The notes beneath the pieces were generated by a model, which was not told where the DNA came from, made no database searches, and saw nothing but the letters and a program-made list of their open reading frames with translations. Position numbers and translations under genes: made by a program. Source: Palleronia marisminoris (GTDB lineage: Bacteria > Pseudomonadota > Alphaproteobacteria > Rhodobacterales > Rhodobacteraceae). Taken from it: DNA of 63,001 nucleotides. Below, piece by piece: positions 24,594 to 34,755 of this stretch. The stretch lies in NCBI RefSeq assembly GCF_900172315.1, contig NZ_FWFV01000013.1, positions 1 to 63,001 of the forward strand, in the 5' to 3' direction. Positions within the stretch are counted from its first letter, which is position 1; every line of letters starts with the position of its first letter.

Positions 24594-25573
24594 ACAAACC
24601 CCGGCGATGTGCGCGTTACGCCCACCTGTACGCCGGCGCGGTTCAGGATCGGCGCATCGCGAACTACTCGAACCGCCCACGCGTCGCGCGGGAAGATGCC
24701 GAAGCGCGTCAGCAGCGCCGCCATCGCGGTGTCTGCGGCGCGCCCGGCCCCGTCCACGATCTTGAGCGCGATTCCGATCCTGCGCTCGGGCAGCATCGCG
24801 ACATAGACACCCTCGGCCCCCGGCTTGACCGCCACGCGACCGGGTGCTGCTTCCATGAAGCGCGAGGCGGTCTTGCCCTGCCCCGCCACGAGGAACGGAT
24901 GCGCCATCATCGACTGGCGCAGCGAATACATCGCGTTCCGGCGCGTGCTCTGCCCCTCTTCGGCGGCGGCGAAGGCGGCCATGGCGCGCGCCAGGCCCGT
25001 CACCGTCGTGGCGAAATTCGGAGCGGCGCAGCCGTCGATTCCATAGCCGGGACTGTTCATGCCGGTCAGCTCTTCGAAGGCGGTTCGCACCGCCTTCTGA
25101 ACGGAGCCGTCGGGATCCACATAGGCGCCCTTGGCCCGCAGGTGGCGGTGGAACTGCAGGAAGCCGACGTGCTTGCCCGAGCACTGGTTGTGGACCTGCT
25201 CGGGTTCCGAGCCCTCGCGTATGAGCGCCTCTTGCAGGTAACGGTCGCGGGGCCGTTCGCGCCCGCAGACCAGGTCATCGTCGCTCAGCCCCAGCTCGGC
25301 GAGCCAGCCGCGCACCGCGTTGACGTGGACGCTGGCGCCTTCGTGCGAGGCGCAGGCCAGAGCCATCCGCTCGGACGACAGCGGCACCCCGGCCTCGACC
25401 ATGGGCAGGGCCTGCAGCATCTTACAGGAAGAGCGCGGGTAGATCACCGCGTCGGGATCGCCCCAGGATTCGATCACACCGCCCGTGGCGTGGTAGGCCA
25501 CCGCGTGGCCCAGATGAACGGACTCCCTCAGGTCGCCACGCCAAAGCTCCACCATCGGGATCGGATCACTCAT
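24590..25573 (-). CDS. L-asparaginase, AnsA/L-asparaginase II family
   Basis: 327 aa, of the Rhizobium-type asparaginase family (Pfam Asparaginase_II), unrelated to the E. coli fold. Recognisable blocks include PRSSCKMLQALP near 47 (Ser/Lys pair), ASHEGASVHV near 75, QCSGKHVGFL near 130 and the Cys of GYGIDGCAAP near 180. It would hydrolyse asparagine to aspartate and ammonia. Probably cytosolic, as no signal peptide is seen. Monocistronic. Confidence 0.92.
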   Translation of the reverse strand: MSDPIPMVELWRGDLRESVHLGHAVAYHATGGVIESWGDPDAVIYPRSSCKMLQALPMVEAGVPLSSERMALACASHEGASVHVNAVRGWLAELGLSDDDLVCGRERPRDRYLQEALIREGSEPEQVHNQCSGKHVGFLQFHRHLRAKGAYVDPDGSVQKAVRTAFEELTGMNSPGYGIDGCAAPNFATTVTGLARAMAAFAAAEEGQSTRRNAMYSLRQSMMAHPFLVAGQGKTASRFMEAAPGRVAVKPGAEGVYVAMLPERRIGIALKIVDGAGRAADTAMAALLTRFGIFPRDAWAVRVVRDAPILNRAGVQVGVTRTSPGFV

Positions 25574-25745
25574 CTCACCTCCTGTTCACCATAAGGCGAT
25601 TTTCTGCCCAGAGGGCTTTTTCGCCCCGACACTTTACCCTTATGCTGCCACCGATTAACAGAAGGTGGAACCGTCTGGGTTGAGCCCCGAAAAGAGGGCA
25701 CGACGCGGCCGGCAGAGGCAGACACGAGCTGGAGGCTCAGAGAGT

Positions 25746-26273
25746 ATGAAAGCACTTCTCGGATCGCTCACGGGTCTGATGATGATTGGCGCGACGACAG
25801 TCGCGTCCGCCCAGGAGGAAAGCACCAGCCGCGTCGCGGTTGAGACCGCATGGAGCGTCTTCGTCGAGGACGACCCCAAGGAATGCTGGAGCGTGTCGAG
25901 CCCGACGGCCACGCGCAACACGCGCGGCGGAGAAGTCGTGGACGTGCGCCGCGGCGATATCCTGCTGTTCCTGACCTTCCGTCCGGGCGCGGACGTCGCG
26001 GGCGAAGTGTCCTTCACCGGCGGCTATCCTTTCGCCGAGGGCTCGACCGTGAACCTGGACATCGGCGGGACCGAGTTCGAATTGTTCACCGAGGGCGAGT
26101 GGGCCTGGCCCGCGTCCGAGGACGAGGACGAACAGGTCGTCGCGGCAATGAAGCGCGGCGCCGATGCGACGCTGACCGCCCGCTCGGCGCGCGGCACGCA
26201 GACGCAGGACACGTTCTCGCTCTACGGGTTCTCCGCCGCGCTCGACGAAGCGCAGGAGCGCTGCTCGGGCTGA
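25746..26273 (+). CDS. Invasion-associated locus B (IalB)-like periplasmic protein
   Basis: 175 aa with a Sec signal (residues 1-22, ending ASAQ). The mature part has [21 protein letters not shown] and a C-terminal Cys in the AQERCSG tail, a pattern shared by IalB-family proteins widespread in alphaproteobacteria. The role is envelope-associated but not defined, and the family name comes from Bartonella and does not imply virulence here. A good hairpin terminator follows. The ATG at 25746 is preceded by GGAGG about 17 nt upstream, which is distant. Confidence 0.82.
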   Translation: MKALLGSLTGLMMIGATTVASAQEESTSRVAVETAWSVFVEDDPKECWSVSSPTATRNTRGGEVVDVRRGDILLFLTFRPGADVAGEVSFTGGYPFAEGSTVNLDIGGTEFELFTEGEWAWPASEDEDEQVVAAMKRGADATLTARSARGTQTQDTFSLYGFSAALDEAQERCSG

Positions 26274-26299
26274 GCCACGGACCGGACGAGACGAACAGG

Positions 26300-26321
26300 G
26301 CGGCCCGAGGGCCGCTCTTTT
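26300..26321 (+). terminator. Rho-independent terminator after the IalB-like gene
   Basis: A 6-bp perfect GC stem (GCGGCC 26300-26305, GGCCGC 26310-26315) with a CGAG loop is followed by TCTTTT, 27 bp after the stop codon. It reads in the plus direction and separates the IalB-like gene from rlmN. Confidence 0.75.
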
Positions 26322-26409
26322 CGTTTGCAGGTCGATCGGACCGGCAGGGGTTCACGAAAGCCCCGGCATCCCCTATATGCCGCCCATTCCGCAGTCCGAA
26401 AGTTCGCCC

Positions 26410-27594
26410 ATGTCCGCGCCCCAGACGCCGATCACGCAAGACGTGCTGACCCTTCCGCGCAAGGCCGCGCCGGAGGAAAAGACGAATCTCGTGGGTCTGA
26501 CCCGCAACCAGATGCGGGACGCGCTGATCGCCATCGGCACGTCCGAAAAGCAGGCGAAGATGCGGGTGGGCCAGGTCTGGGCGTGGATCTACCAGCGCGG
26601 CGTGCGTGATTTCGCCGAGATGACGAACCTCGCCAAGGGCTACCGCGCCCAGCTGGACGAGCATTTCGCCATCCGCGTCCCCGAAGTCGTCCGCAAGGAA
26701 GTCAGCACCGACGGCACCCGCAAGTACCTGCTGCGGATCAACGGCGGGCACGAGGTCGAGGCGGTCTATATCCCCGAGGAATCGCGCGGGACGCTTTGCA
26801 TTTCCAGCCAGGTCGGCTGCACGCTGACCTGTTCGTTCTGCCACACCGGCACGCAGCGGCTGGTGCGCAACCTGACCGCGGGCGAGATCGTCGGCCAGAT
26901 CATGGTGGCGCGCGATGATCTCGGCGAATGGCCCGAGCCCGGCCGCAACCCCCATGACGAGACGCGGCTTCTGTCGAACATCGTCCTGATGGGCATGGGC
27001 GAGCCGCTTTATAATTTCGACAACGTGCGCGACGGGATGAAGATCGCGATGGATGGCGAGGGGATCAGCCTGTCCCGCCGCCGCATCACCCTGTCCACGT
27101 CCGGCGTGGTCCCCATGATCGCCCGCACCGCCGAGGAGATCGGCTGCCTTCTGGCCGTGTCCTTCCATGCCACGACGGATGAGGTGCGCGACACACTCGT
27201 GCCGATCAACAAGCGCTGGAACATCGAGGCGCTGCTTGCCGAGCTCAGGGAATATCCCCGCCTATCAAATTCCGAGCGGATCACCTTCGAATATGTCATG
27301 CTCAAGGGCGTGAACGACAGCGACGAAGACGCGCACCGGCTGGTCGAGCTGATCCGCGGCATCCCGGCCAAGATCAACCTGATCCCGTTCAACCCGTGGC
27401 CCGGCTCGCCCTATGAGCGGTCGTCGAACAACCGCATCCGGGCCTTCGCGGACATCGTCTACAAGGCCGGCTATGCCTCGCCGATCCGCACGCCGCGGGG
27501 CGAGGACATCATGGCCGCCTGCGGTCAGTTGAAATCCGACACCGAGCGCGAGCGGAAGTCCAAGCGCCAGATCGAGACCGAAGCGCGGGCCTAG
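26410..27594 (+). CDS. rlmN: RlmN, dual-specificity rRNA/tRNA adenine-C2 methyltransferase
   Basis: 394 aa radical SAM enzyme that methylates A2503 of 23S rRNA and A37 of some tRNAs. The cluster-binding CxxxCxxC is CTLTCSFC (Cys 137, 141, 144); the second catalytic Cys is in [11 protein letters not shown] near the C-terminus. [12 protein letters not shown] and [13 protein letters not shown] are family motifs. The ATG at 26410 gives normal length; an ATG 11 codons upstream is possible. It converges on the LOG gene with a 4-bp overlap of stops. Confidence 0.95.
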   Translation: MSAPQTPITQDVLTLPRKAAPEEKTNLVGLTRNQMRDALIAIGTSEKQAKMRVGQVWAWIYQRGVRDFAEMTNLAKGYRAQLDEHFAIRVPEVVRKEVSTDGTRKYLLRINGGHEVEAVYIPEESRGTLCISSQVGCTLTCSFCHTGTQRLVRNLTAGEIVGQIMVARDDLGEWPEPGRNPHDETRLLSNIVLMGMGEPLYNFDNVRDGMKIAMDGEGISLSRRRITLSTSGVVPMIARTAEEIGCLLAVSFHATTDEVRDTLVPINKRWNIEALLAELREYPRLSNSERITFEYVMLKGVNDSDEDAHRLVELIRGIPAKINLIPFNPWPGSPYERSSNNRIRAFADIVYKAGYASPIRTPRGEDIMAACGQLKSDTERERKSKRQIETEARA

Positions 27595-28448
27595 TCCCGC
27601 TTCGGCTCCGGCCGGCCCGGGACGTCCTCGCGCGGCTCTTCGGGCAGTTCCCAGGTGTCGATGGCGTGGATCGCTTCCTCGGCCGTCTCGACGAACTGAA
27701 ACAGGCCCAGATCCACGTCGGCGATCGTGCCCGCCTCGGCCAGTGCGGCGAAGTTGACGACCTTCTCCCAGAACGCCCGACCGAAGAGCAGGACCGGGAT
27801 CCGCTCCATCCGGCCGGTCTGGATCAGGGTCAGCGCCTCGAACAGCTCGTCCATCGTGCCGAAGCCGCCCGGGAAGGCCACGATTGCGTTCGCCCGCATC
27901 AGGAAGTGCATCTTTCGGATCGCGAAGTAGTGGAAGTTGAAGCACAGGCCCGGCGTCACGTACTCGTTCGGCGCCTGCTCGTGCGGCAGCACGATGTTCA
28001 ACCCGATGGAATGACCGCCCGCATCGAACGCGCCGCGGTTGCCAGCCTCCATCACGCCCGGGCCGCCGCCGGTGACGATGACGTTCTCGCGCCCGTAGGT
28101 CTGCATCGAACGTTCGGTCATGATGCGCGCAAACGCCCGCGCCTCGTCGTAATAGCGCGAAAGTTCGGCCATCGCGTCGGACTTGGCGTCGGCGGGATGT
28201 TCGCGGATGCGGGCACCGCCGAACATCACGATGGTCGATTCGATGTTCTTCTCGGCCATCACCATCTCGGGCTTCAATAGCTCGAGTTGCAGGCGCACGG
28301 GGCGCAGTTCGGGGCGGCCAAGGAATTCGTCATCCGCGAAGGCAAGCTTGTAGGCCGGCGCGCGCGTCTGCGGCGTGTCAGGGACCTCCTCAGCCGTGCG
28401 CCGGTCGGTCGGCGCGTCGCGGAAGGGCGATGCGGTGTGGTCGGTCAT
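27591..28448 (-). CDS. LOG-family protein (cytokinin riboside 5'-monophosphate phosphoribohydrolase-like, TIGR00730)
   Basis: 285 aa. It has the Rossmann-type nucleotide-binding fold with the LOG motifs [14 protein letters not shown] and [12 protein letters not shown]. Enzymes of this group cleave nucleoside 5'-monophosphates; the long version here, with about 80 residues before the core, is the form common in proteobacteria and is usually annotated only as TIGR00730. The start at 28448 is tentative: GGAG is about 12 nt away, and ATGs at 28484 and further upstream are open. Divergent from dapD. Confidence 0.85.
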   Translation of the reverse strand: MTDHTASPFRDAPTDRRTAEEVPDTPQTRAPAYKLAFADDEFLGRPELRPVRLQLELLKPEMVMAEKNIESTIVMFGGARIREHPADAKSDAMAELSRYYDEARAFARIMTERSMQTYGRENVIVTGGGPGVMEAGNRGAFDAGGHSIGLNIVLPHEQAPNEYVTPGLCFNFHYFAIRKMHFLMRANAIVAFPGGFGTMDELFEALTLIQTGRMERIPVLLFGRAFWEKVVNFAALAEAGTIADVDLGLFQFVETAEEAIHAIDTWELPEEPREDVPGRPEPKRD

Positions 28449-28537
28449 GATGTCAGGAAGCTCCGTCCATTGCAGGGCCGACATAGCCACCCTATAGCCT
28501 CGGGGCCAGACCAGCAGCCAGGAAAGGACCGCGCCCC

Positions 28538-29365
<828 letters not shown>

Positions 29366-29392
29366 AACACACGGGAAGTTCCGCGCGCGTGG

Positions 29393-29424
29393 CGGGATCG
29401 GGTGCATGGGCATGATCCCGTTCT
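29393..29424 (+). terminator. Hairpin downstream of dapD, weak terminator candidate
   Basis: Perfect 7-bp arms CGGGATC (29393-29399) and GATCCCG (29414-29420) enclose 14 nt that can themselves pair (TGC/GCA), followed by TTCT. It lies 28 bp after dapD. The T tract is short, so termination is uncertain. Confidence 0.45.
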
Positions 29425-29460
29425 GACCCAGAATGATTAAGGGGAAGCCAAGACGAACGT

Positions 29461-29485
29461 GGAACCACCTCCTCACTGCGCCGTT
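29461..29485 (+). promoter_or_regulatory. EcfG-type general stress response promoter
   Basis: GGAAC at 29461-29465 and CGTT at 29482-29485 are separated by exactly 16 nt, matching the alphaproteobacterial EcfG consensus GGAAC-N16/17-CGTT. It lies 33 bp upstream of the GlsB-like start codon in the right direction, followed by an AT-rich initiation region (CATAAAAACATA). This places the gene under the PhyR-NepR-EcfG cascade, by inference. Confidence 0.75.
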
Positions 29486-29518
29486 ACCATTGCATAAAAA
29501 CATATCGAGGGACACGAA

Positions 29519-29767
29519 ATGGGCTGGATTATCACGATTATTCTGGGCGGGCTGGCCGGCTGGATTGCCGAAAAGATCATGAATTCGGATCATGGCCTGC
29601 TGACCAACATCGTTCTGGGTATCGTCGGCGCCGCGGTGCTGAACTTCATCCTTGGGACGCTGCTGGGCCTTTACACGTCCGACAGCTGGATCGCCTACCT
29701 GATCGTCGCGATCATCGGCGCCTGCGGTCTGATCGCCATCTGGCGGGCGGTGCGCGGACGCGCCTGA
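29519..29767 (+). CDS. GlsB/YeaQ/YmgE-family stress-response membrane protein
   Basis: 82 aa with three hydrophobic segments and the family's Gly-rich pattern (IILGGLAGWIAEKIM near the start, IVLGIVGAAVLNFILG in the middle). Proteins of this transglycosylase-associated family are induced by general stress; their function is unclear. The EcfG-type promoter directly upstream fits that. Single gene, closed by a strong terminator. Confidence 0.92.
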   Translation: MGWIITIILGGLAGWIAEKIMNSDHGLLTNIVLGIVGAAVLNFILGTLLGLYTSDSWIAYLIVAIIGACGLIAIWRAVRGRA

Positions 29768-29795
29768 CTTCTGTTGACGAGTGTCGCCTTTCGCA

Positions 29796-29823
29796 AAGCC
29801 GGGACCTGTCGTCCCGGCTTTCG
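29796..29823 (+). terminator. Strong hairpin terminator after the GlsB-like gene
   Basis: A 10-bp perfect stem (AAGCCGGGAC 29796-29805, GTCCCGGCTT 29811-29820) with a 5-nt loop is followed by T/C. It is preceded by AAA and could work in both directions. It rules out a start for the next gene at the earlier ATG around 29781. Confidence 0.8.
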
Positions 29824-29852
29824 CATATCCCGCCCCGATGCTAGAGGGCCCC

Positions 29853-30176
29853 ATGGCTCGCGAACATCACGTCTATACCCTTCTCGTCCAGACCGGCCGC
29901 AGCCCTGACGACGGGCTGCCGGACGGCGCGACCGGCGCCGCCCTTCTGTGCTATGCCTGCGGCGTGGACGAGGCCGAGGCGGTGCGCGAAACCGTCGCCG
30001 TCCTCAAGCAGGCCGACCTGTCGCCCCTGGACGTGACCGGCTACGGCACACTTCAGGAACGGCTCGACGACGGGGAAGAGATCGACACGGAAGAACGTGC
30101 CCTGATGGACCGCGCCGCGGCCGAAAACGCCGTGATCGTCGCGCAGGCCACGCCCCTTTACGACGAGGACGACTGA
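29853..30176 (+). CDS. Hypothetical protein upstream of dapE
   Basis: 107 aa, soluble, acidic, ending YDEDD. The N-terminal half (HHVYTLLVQTGRSPDDG, then GAALLCYACGVDEAEAVRETV) looks like an alpha/beta fold with two Cys residues; no family is recognised. The ATG at 29853 has AGAGGG 5 nt upstream. It is 60 bp upstream of dapE on the same strand and may share its transcript. Confidence 0.72.
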   Translation: MAREHHVYTLLVQTGRSPDDGLPDGATGAALLCYACGVDEAEAVRETVAVLKQADLSPLDVTGYGTLQERLDDGEEIDTEERALMDRAAAENAVIVAQATPLYDEDD

Positions 30177-30236
30177 CCCGCCGCGTTGCCCCCGCCCCAT
30201 GCCGGGCGTAAGCATCCGCGCAACGAAGGAGGTGCC

Positions 30237-31367
30237 ATGTCCGTCGATCCCGTCGCCCTCACCCAAGACCTGATCCGCGAAGCGTCCGTCACGCCGGACT
30301 CGGCCGGTGCCGTGGCGCTGGTCCAGCGCGTGCTGGAACAAGCGGGTTTCGCCTGCACCCGCACCGATCGGAACGGCATCCCCAACCTCTATGCCCGCTT
30401 CGGCACAGCCAGCCCGGTGCTGGGCTTCAACGGCCATGTGGACGTGGTTCCGGTGGGCGATCCGGCCGACTGGACGGGCGACCCCTTCGGCGCCGAGATC
30501 CGGGACGGCACCCTGTACGGCCGGGGCGCGTGCGACATGAAATCCGGCGTCGCCGCCTATATCGCGGCGGCCGTCGAGGCCGCAGCCGCCTGCCCCGGCT
30601 CGCTGGTGCTGACGATCACCGGCGACGAGGAAGGCGACGGCGTGGACGGCACGGCGGCGATCCTCGACTGGATGGCTTCGAACGGCGAGCGGATGGACGC
30701 CTGCCTCGTGGGCGAGCCGACCTGCCCCGACCAGATGGGCGAGATGGTCAAGATCGGCCGCCGCGGCTCGATGACGGCTTGGGCCAAGGCGACGGGTCGG
30801 CAGGGGCATTCCGCCTATCCGCACCGGGCGCTGAACCCGATCCATGCGATGGTCGCCTACCTTGCCCGCCTGACCGGTAAGCCGCTGGACGGCGGCACCG
30901 CCCATTTCGACCCCTCGACCCTGCAAGTGACGGGGTTCGACACAGGCAACGCCGCGAACAACGTCATCCCCGCCACCACCCGCGCCATGGTGAACATCCG
31001 CTTCAACGACGACCACGGCAGCGCCGGCCTGTCCGACTGGCTGCGGGCCGAGGCTGCCACCGTCACGGCCGACACCGGCGTGACCTTCGACCTCGACATC
31101 AAGGTCTCGGGCGAAAGCTTCGTCACGCCCCCGGGCCCCCTGACCGACCTCGTGCAGCAGGCCGTCGCGGCCGAGACAGGCCGCACCCCCGTCCTGTCCA
31201 CCTCGGGCGGCACCTCGGACGCGCGGTTCATCAAGGACCACTGCCCGGTGATCGAGGTCGGCCTTGTCGGAAGCACGATGCACCAGGTGGACGAACGGGT
31301 GGAGGTCGCCCATATCCATCAACTGACCGCCATCTACCGGCGCATCATCGCGGGGTATTTCGCATGA
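30237..31367 (+). CDS. dapE: DapE, succinyl-diaminopimelate desuccinylase
   Basis: 376 aa, M20-family di-zinc hydrolase releasing LL-diaminopimelate. Metal and catalytic motifs: [10 protein letters not shown] near 65, [11 protein letters not shown] near 95 and GDEEGDG near 130; substrate motif SGGTSDARF near 322; final metal His in STMHQVDE near 347. An ideal AAGGAGG lies 5 nt before the ATG. The following GNAT gene overlaps its stop (ATGA). Confidence 0.96.
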   Translation: MSVDPVALTQDLIREASVTPDSAGAVALVQRVLEQAGFACTRTDRNGIPNLYARFGTASPVLGFNGHVDVVPVGDPADWTGDPFGAEIRDGTLYGRGACDMKSGVAAYIAAAVEAAAACPGSLVLTITGDEEGDGVDGTAAILDWMASNGERMDACLVGEPTCPDQMGEMVKIGRRGSMTAWAKATGRQGHSAYPHRALNPIHAMVAYLARLTGKPLDGGTAHFDPSTLQVTGFDTGNAANNVIPATTRAMVNIRFNDDHGSAGLSDWLRAEAATVTADTGVTFDLDIKVSGESFVTPPGPLTDLVQQAVAAETGRTPVLSTSGGTSDARFIKDHCPVIEVGLVGSTMHQVDERVEVAHIHQLTAIYRRIIAGYFA

Positions 31368-31786
31368 GCCTTCTCGTTACCCGGACCGACGACATGGACG
31401 CCTGCCGCGCCCTGCGCCGCGCCGTGTTCATCGAGGAACAGAACGTCCCCGAGGATCTCGAATGGGACGGCCACGACGCCGAGGCGGTCCACATGCTCGC
31501 CCGGCTGGACGGGCAGGCGGTGGGCACGCTGCGCCTGTTCCTGACCCCGCCCACCGCCAAGATCGGGCGGGTCTGCGTGCTGCAACCCCTGCGCGGCACA
31601 GGGGTGGGCCGCGCGCTGATGCAGGCTGCGCTCGGCCTTCTGCGCGAGCAGCCGGGCATCGAAGAGGCGAAGCTGGGTGCGCAGATGCAGGTGCTGGACT
31701 TCTATCGCGGCCTTGGTTTCGATGCCCACGGCCCCATCTACGACGATGCCGGCATCCCGCACCGGGACATGACCCTCCGCCTGTGA
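31364..31786 (+). CDS. GNAT-family N-acetyltransferase
   Basis: 140 aa, single GNAT domain. N-terminal [17 protein letters not shown] resembles the ElaA/YjcF-type subgroup. The acetyl-CoA pyrophosphate loop is [11 protein letters not shown] near 80-90, and [14 protein letters not shown] is the usual C-terminal motif. Start overlaps the dapE stop (ATGA). Substrate unknown. Confidence 0.88.
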   Translation: MSLLVTRTDDMDACRALRRAVFIEEQNVPEDLEWDGHDAEAVHMLARLDGQAVGTLRLFLTPPTAKIGRVCVLQPLRGTGVGRALMQAALGLLREQPGIEEAKLGAQMQVLDFYRGLGFDAHGPIYDDAGIPHRDMTLRL

Positions 31787-31831
31787 CGGCTTGCCTGTCG
31801 TCTGGCGCCAAGACCTGATAGGGGCCGCGAC

Positions 31832-34102
31832 ATGGCTGATCTTCCGACCAAGGCCGACATCCTGCAGTGGATCTCGGACAACCCGACCCTCACCGCCAAG
31901 CGCGACATCGCGCGGGCCTTCGGCATCAAGGGCCAGGCGCGCGTCGACCTCAAGCGGATGCTGAAAGAGCTCGAGGAAGAGGGTAACCTCGAAAAGCGCA
32001 AGAAGACCTATCGCGACCCCGAGACCCTGCCCCCCGTGTCCGTCTGCGAGATCGTCCGGCCCGATGCCGACGGAGACCTCTACGCCAAGCCGCTGGAATG
32101 GACCGGAGACGGCCGGGAACCACGCATCCTGATCGTCGAACGCCAATCCGACACGGCACTCGGCCCCGGCGACCGGGTGCTGCTGCGCTTGACGCAGGTG
32201 AAGGGCGAGGGTCACGCCTATGAAGGCCGCCTGATCCGCAAGCTGACCCGGACCGCCGCCCGGATGCTTGGCATCTTCCGCGCCGAGGCCGAGGGCGGGC
32301 GGATCGTGCCGGTCGACAAGGGGTCGGACAAGGAATGGCTGGTCCGCGCCGGCGATACCCACGGCGCCCGCGACGGCGAACTGGTCGAGGCCGAGCGTGC
32401 CGGCCCGAAGGATCGCATGGGTCTGCCCCGCGCCCGCATCCTCGACCGGCTGGGCGACCCGTCCGCGCCGCGCGCCGTCTCGCTGATCGCGATCGCGCAG
32501 CACGGCATCCCCGACCACTTCCCCGACGACGTGATCGCCGAAGCCGAAGCGGCCGAACCCGTGCCGCTTGGCGACCGCACCGACCTGCGCGACCTGCCCC
32601 TCATCACCATCGACCCCAGCGACGCGCGCGACCATGACGACGCGGTCTATGCCCATGCCGACGACGACCCCAAGAACCAGGGCGGCCACGTCCTGTGGGT
32701 CGCCATCGCCGACGTCGCCCACTACGTCCGCCCCGGCTCCGAACTGGACCGCGAGGCGCGCAAGCGCGGCAACTCCACCTATTTTCCCGACCGCGTGGTG
32801 CCGATGCTGCCCGAGGCGCTGTCGGGCGACCTCTGCTCGCTGCACGAAGGGGCGGAACGCGCCTGCCTTGCCGTGCGCATGGTGCTCGACCGCGAAGGCA
32901 CCAAGATCGGCCACCAGTTCCACCGCGGCCTGATGCGCTCGCCCGCCGCACTCTCCTACGAAGAGGCGCAGGCGGCCCACGACGGCCAACCCACCGACAA
33001 GACCGATGCGCTGGTCGAGCCGGTCATCACGCCGCTCTTCAACGCCTATCACGCGCTCCGCACCGCGCGGCACACCCGCCAGCCGCTGGAGCTTGACCTG
33101 CCCGAGCGCCGGATCGAGCTGTCGCCCGAGGGCCGCGTGACCTCCGTCGCCTTCCGCGATCGCCTCGACGCGCACCGCCTGATCGAAGAGTTCATGGTGC
33201 TGGCCAACGTCGCCGCCGCCGAGGAACTCGGCAAGCGCCGCACGGCGCTGCTCTACCGCGTCCACGAGGAACCCTCGCCCGACAAGCTCGAGGCGCTGCG
33301 CGAGGTCGCCGGGGCGTCGGGCTTCACGATGGCCAAGGGGCAGGTCCTGCAGACCCGCCACCTGAACCAGCTTCTCGCGCAGGCCCAGGGCACCGAGTTC
33401 GACGAGCTCATCAACATGTCCACCCTGCGCTCGATGACGCAGGCCTATTACAGCCCCGAGAATTTCGGCCATTTCGGCCTCGCGCTGAAGCACTACGCCC
33501 ACTTCACCTCGCCCATCCGCCGCTACGCCGACCTCGTCGTGCACCGCGCGCTGATCGCCGCACATGGCTGGGGCAAGGACGGGCTGACCCCGCACGACAT
33601 CGAAGAGCTGCCCCAGACGGGCGAGCACATCTCGGGGACCGAGCGCCGCTCGATGCTGGCCGAGCGCGACACGACCGACCGCTACCTTGCCGCCTTCCTG
33701 TCCGAGCGCGTCGGCTCCGAAATGACGGGCCGGATCTCGGGCGTGCAGAAGTTCGGCCTCTTCGTGAAGCTGGACGAGACGGGCGCGGACGGCCTCGTCC
33801 CGGTTCGCGGGATCGGCGACGAGTATTTCCACTTCGACGCCGACGCCCAGACGCTGATGGGGGACCGCACCGGCCTGACCCTGGGCCTCGGCCAGCGCGT
33901 CACGGTGCGCATCGCCGAGGCTGTTCCGGCCACCGGCGGCCTCGTCCTCGACCTGCTGGACGCCGAGGGCGCCACCCTCTCCGCCCCGTCTTCGCGTGCC
34001 CGCACCCGCCGCAGCGGCCCGCCGCCCAAGCGCGCCAAGGGAAAGGCGAAGGCCAAGAAGACCGTCCGCGAGCGCAAGGTGAAGCGCACCCGTCGGGGTT
34101 GA
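31832..34102 (+). CDS. rnr: RNase R, 3'-5' exoribonuclease
   Basis: 756 aa. An N-terminal winged-helix region (about 1-60) and cold-shock-like domains precede the RNB catalytic domain with ITIDPSDARDHDDAV near 255-270 (metal-binding Asp cluster), the motif HFTSPIRRYADLVVHR near 560, an S1 domain near 630-705 (GRISGVQKFGLFVKLDE) and a basic Lys/Arg-rich tail. It degrades structured RNA. pncA begins 50 bp beyond the stop. A long antisense open frame over this gene is an artefact of codon bias. Confidence 0.96.
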   Translation: MADLPTKADILQWISDNPTLTAKRDIARAFGIKGQARVDLKRMLKELEEEGNLEKRKKTYRDPETLPPVSVCEIVRPDADGDLYAKPLEWTGDGREPRILIVERQSDTALGPGDRVLLRLTQVKGEGHAYEGRLIRKLTRTAARMLGIFRAEAEGGRIVPVDKGSDKEWLVRAGDTHGARDGELVEAERAGPKDRMGLPRARILDRLGDPSAPRAVSLIAIAQHGIPDHFPDDVIAEAEAAEPVPLGDRTDLRDLPLITIDPSDARDHDDAVYAHADDDPKNQGGHVLWVAIADVAHYVRPGSELDREARKRGNSTYFPDRVVPMLPEALSGDLCSLHEGAERACLAVRMVLDREGTKIGHQFHRGLMRSPAALSYEEAQAAHDGQPTDKTDALVEPVITPLFNAYHALRTARHTRQPLELDLPERRIELSPEGRVTSVAFRDRLDAHRLIEEFMVLANVAAAEELGKRRTALLYRVHEEPSPDKLEALREVAGASGFTMAKGQVLQTRHLNQLLAQAQGTEFDELINMSTLRSMTQAYYSPENFGHFGLALKHYAHFTSPIRRYADLVVHRALIAAHGWGKDGLTPHDIEELPQTGEHISGTERRSMLAERDTTDRYLAAFLSERVGSEMTGRISGVQKFGLFVKLDETGADGLVPVRGIGDEYFHFDADAQTLMGDRTGLTLGLGQRVTVRIAEAVPATGGLVLDLLDAEGATLSAPSSRARTRRSGPPPKRAKGKAKAKKTVRERKVKRTRRG

Positions 34103-34152
34103 CGCCCCCGGCGCCGGGTGCAGGATCGCCCGGCACAAACCGGGAGAGCCCC

Positions 34153-34755
34153 ATGCACGACGCCACCCACGCGCTTCTCGTCATCGACATGCAGAATGAC
34201 TTCTGCCCGGGCGGCGCGCTGGCGGTCCCCGAGGGCGATACGCTGGTGCCGGGCATCAACGCCCTGATGGACGATTTCCGCGTCGTGATCCTTACCCAGG
34301 ACTGGCACCCGGCCGGCCATTCGTCCTTCGCGTCAACCCACGCCGACAAGGCTCCGATGGACACCGTCGAGATGCCGTACGGCACCCAGATCCTCTGGCC
34401 CGACCACTGCGTCCAAGGCACCCACGGCGCCGCCTTCGTCCCCGGCCTCAGGACCGACGCGGACCTGATCCTGCGCAAGGGCTTCAATCCCGCCATCGAC
34501 AGCTATTCCGCCTTCTTCGAGAACGACCAGACAACACCCACCGGCCTCGAAGGCTACCTGTGCACCCGCGGGATCGAGCGGCTGACCCTCGTCGGCCTCG
34601 CCCTCGACTTCTGCGTGAACTTTTCCGCCCTCGACGCGGCAAAGCTCGGCTTCGACGTCACCGTGCGCACCGACCTCAGCCGCGCCATCGACGCAAACGG
34701 GTCCAGAGACGCCGCCACCGAGGCGATGAGGCAGGCCGGCGTGGAGCTTTGCTGA
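34153..34755 (+). CDS. pncA: PncA, nicotinamidase
   Basis: 200 aa isochorismatase-fold hydrolase converting nicotinamide to nicotinate for NAD salvage. Active-site Asp in VIDMQNDFCPGGALAV (near 10-25), metal ligands in TQDWHPAGHSSFAS (near 55-68), Lys in LRKGFN (near 113) and nucleophile Cys in GLALDFCVNFSALDA (near 156). The ATG at 34153 has GGGAGAG upstream. EamA gene starts within its stop (TGATG). Confidence 0.94.
   Translation: MHDATHALLVIDMQNDFCPGGALAVPEGDTLVPGINALMDDFRVVILTQDWHPAGHSSFASTHADKAPMDTVEMPYGTQILWPDHCVQGTHGAAFVPGLRTDADLILRKGFNPAIDSYSAFFENDQTTPTGLEGYLCTRGIERLTLVGLALDFCVNFSALDAAKLGFDVTVRTDLSRAIDANGSRDAATEAMRQAGVELC

Noticed and set aside
25605-25625. Short GCCC/GGGC hairpin with TTTTT between the asparaginase and IalB-like genes
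   Set aside because: The stem is only 4 bp and the direction matches no upstream plus-strand gene.
31334-34138. A 934-codon open frame on the minus strand across rnr
   Set aside because: It is the antisense shadow of rnr; the sequence is His/Gln/Arg/Val-rich without domains, and rnr has all RNase R motifs on the plus strand.
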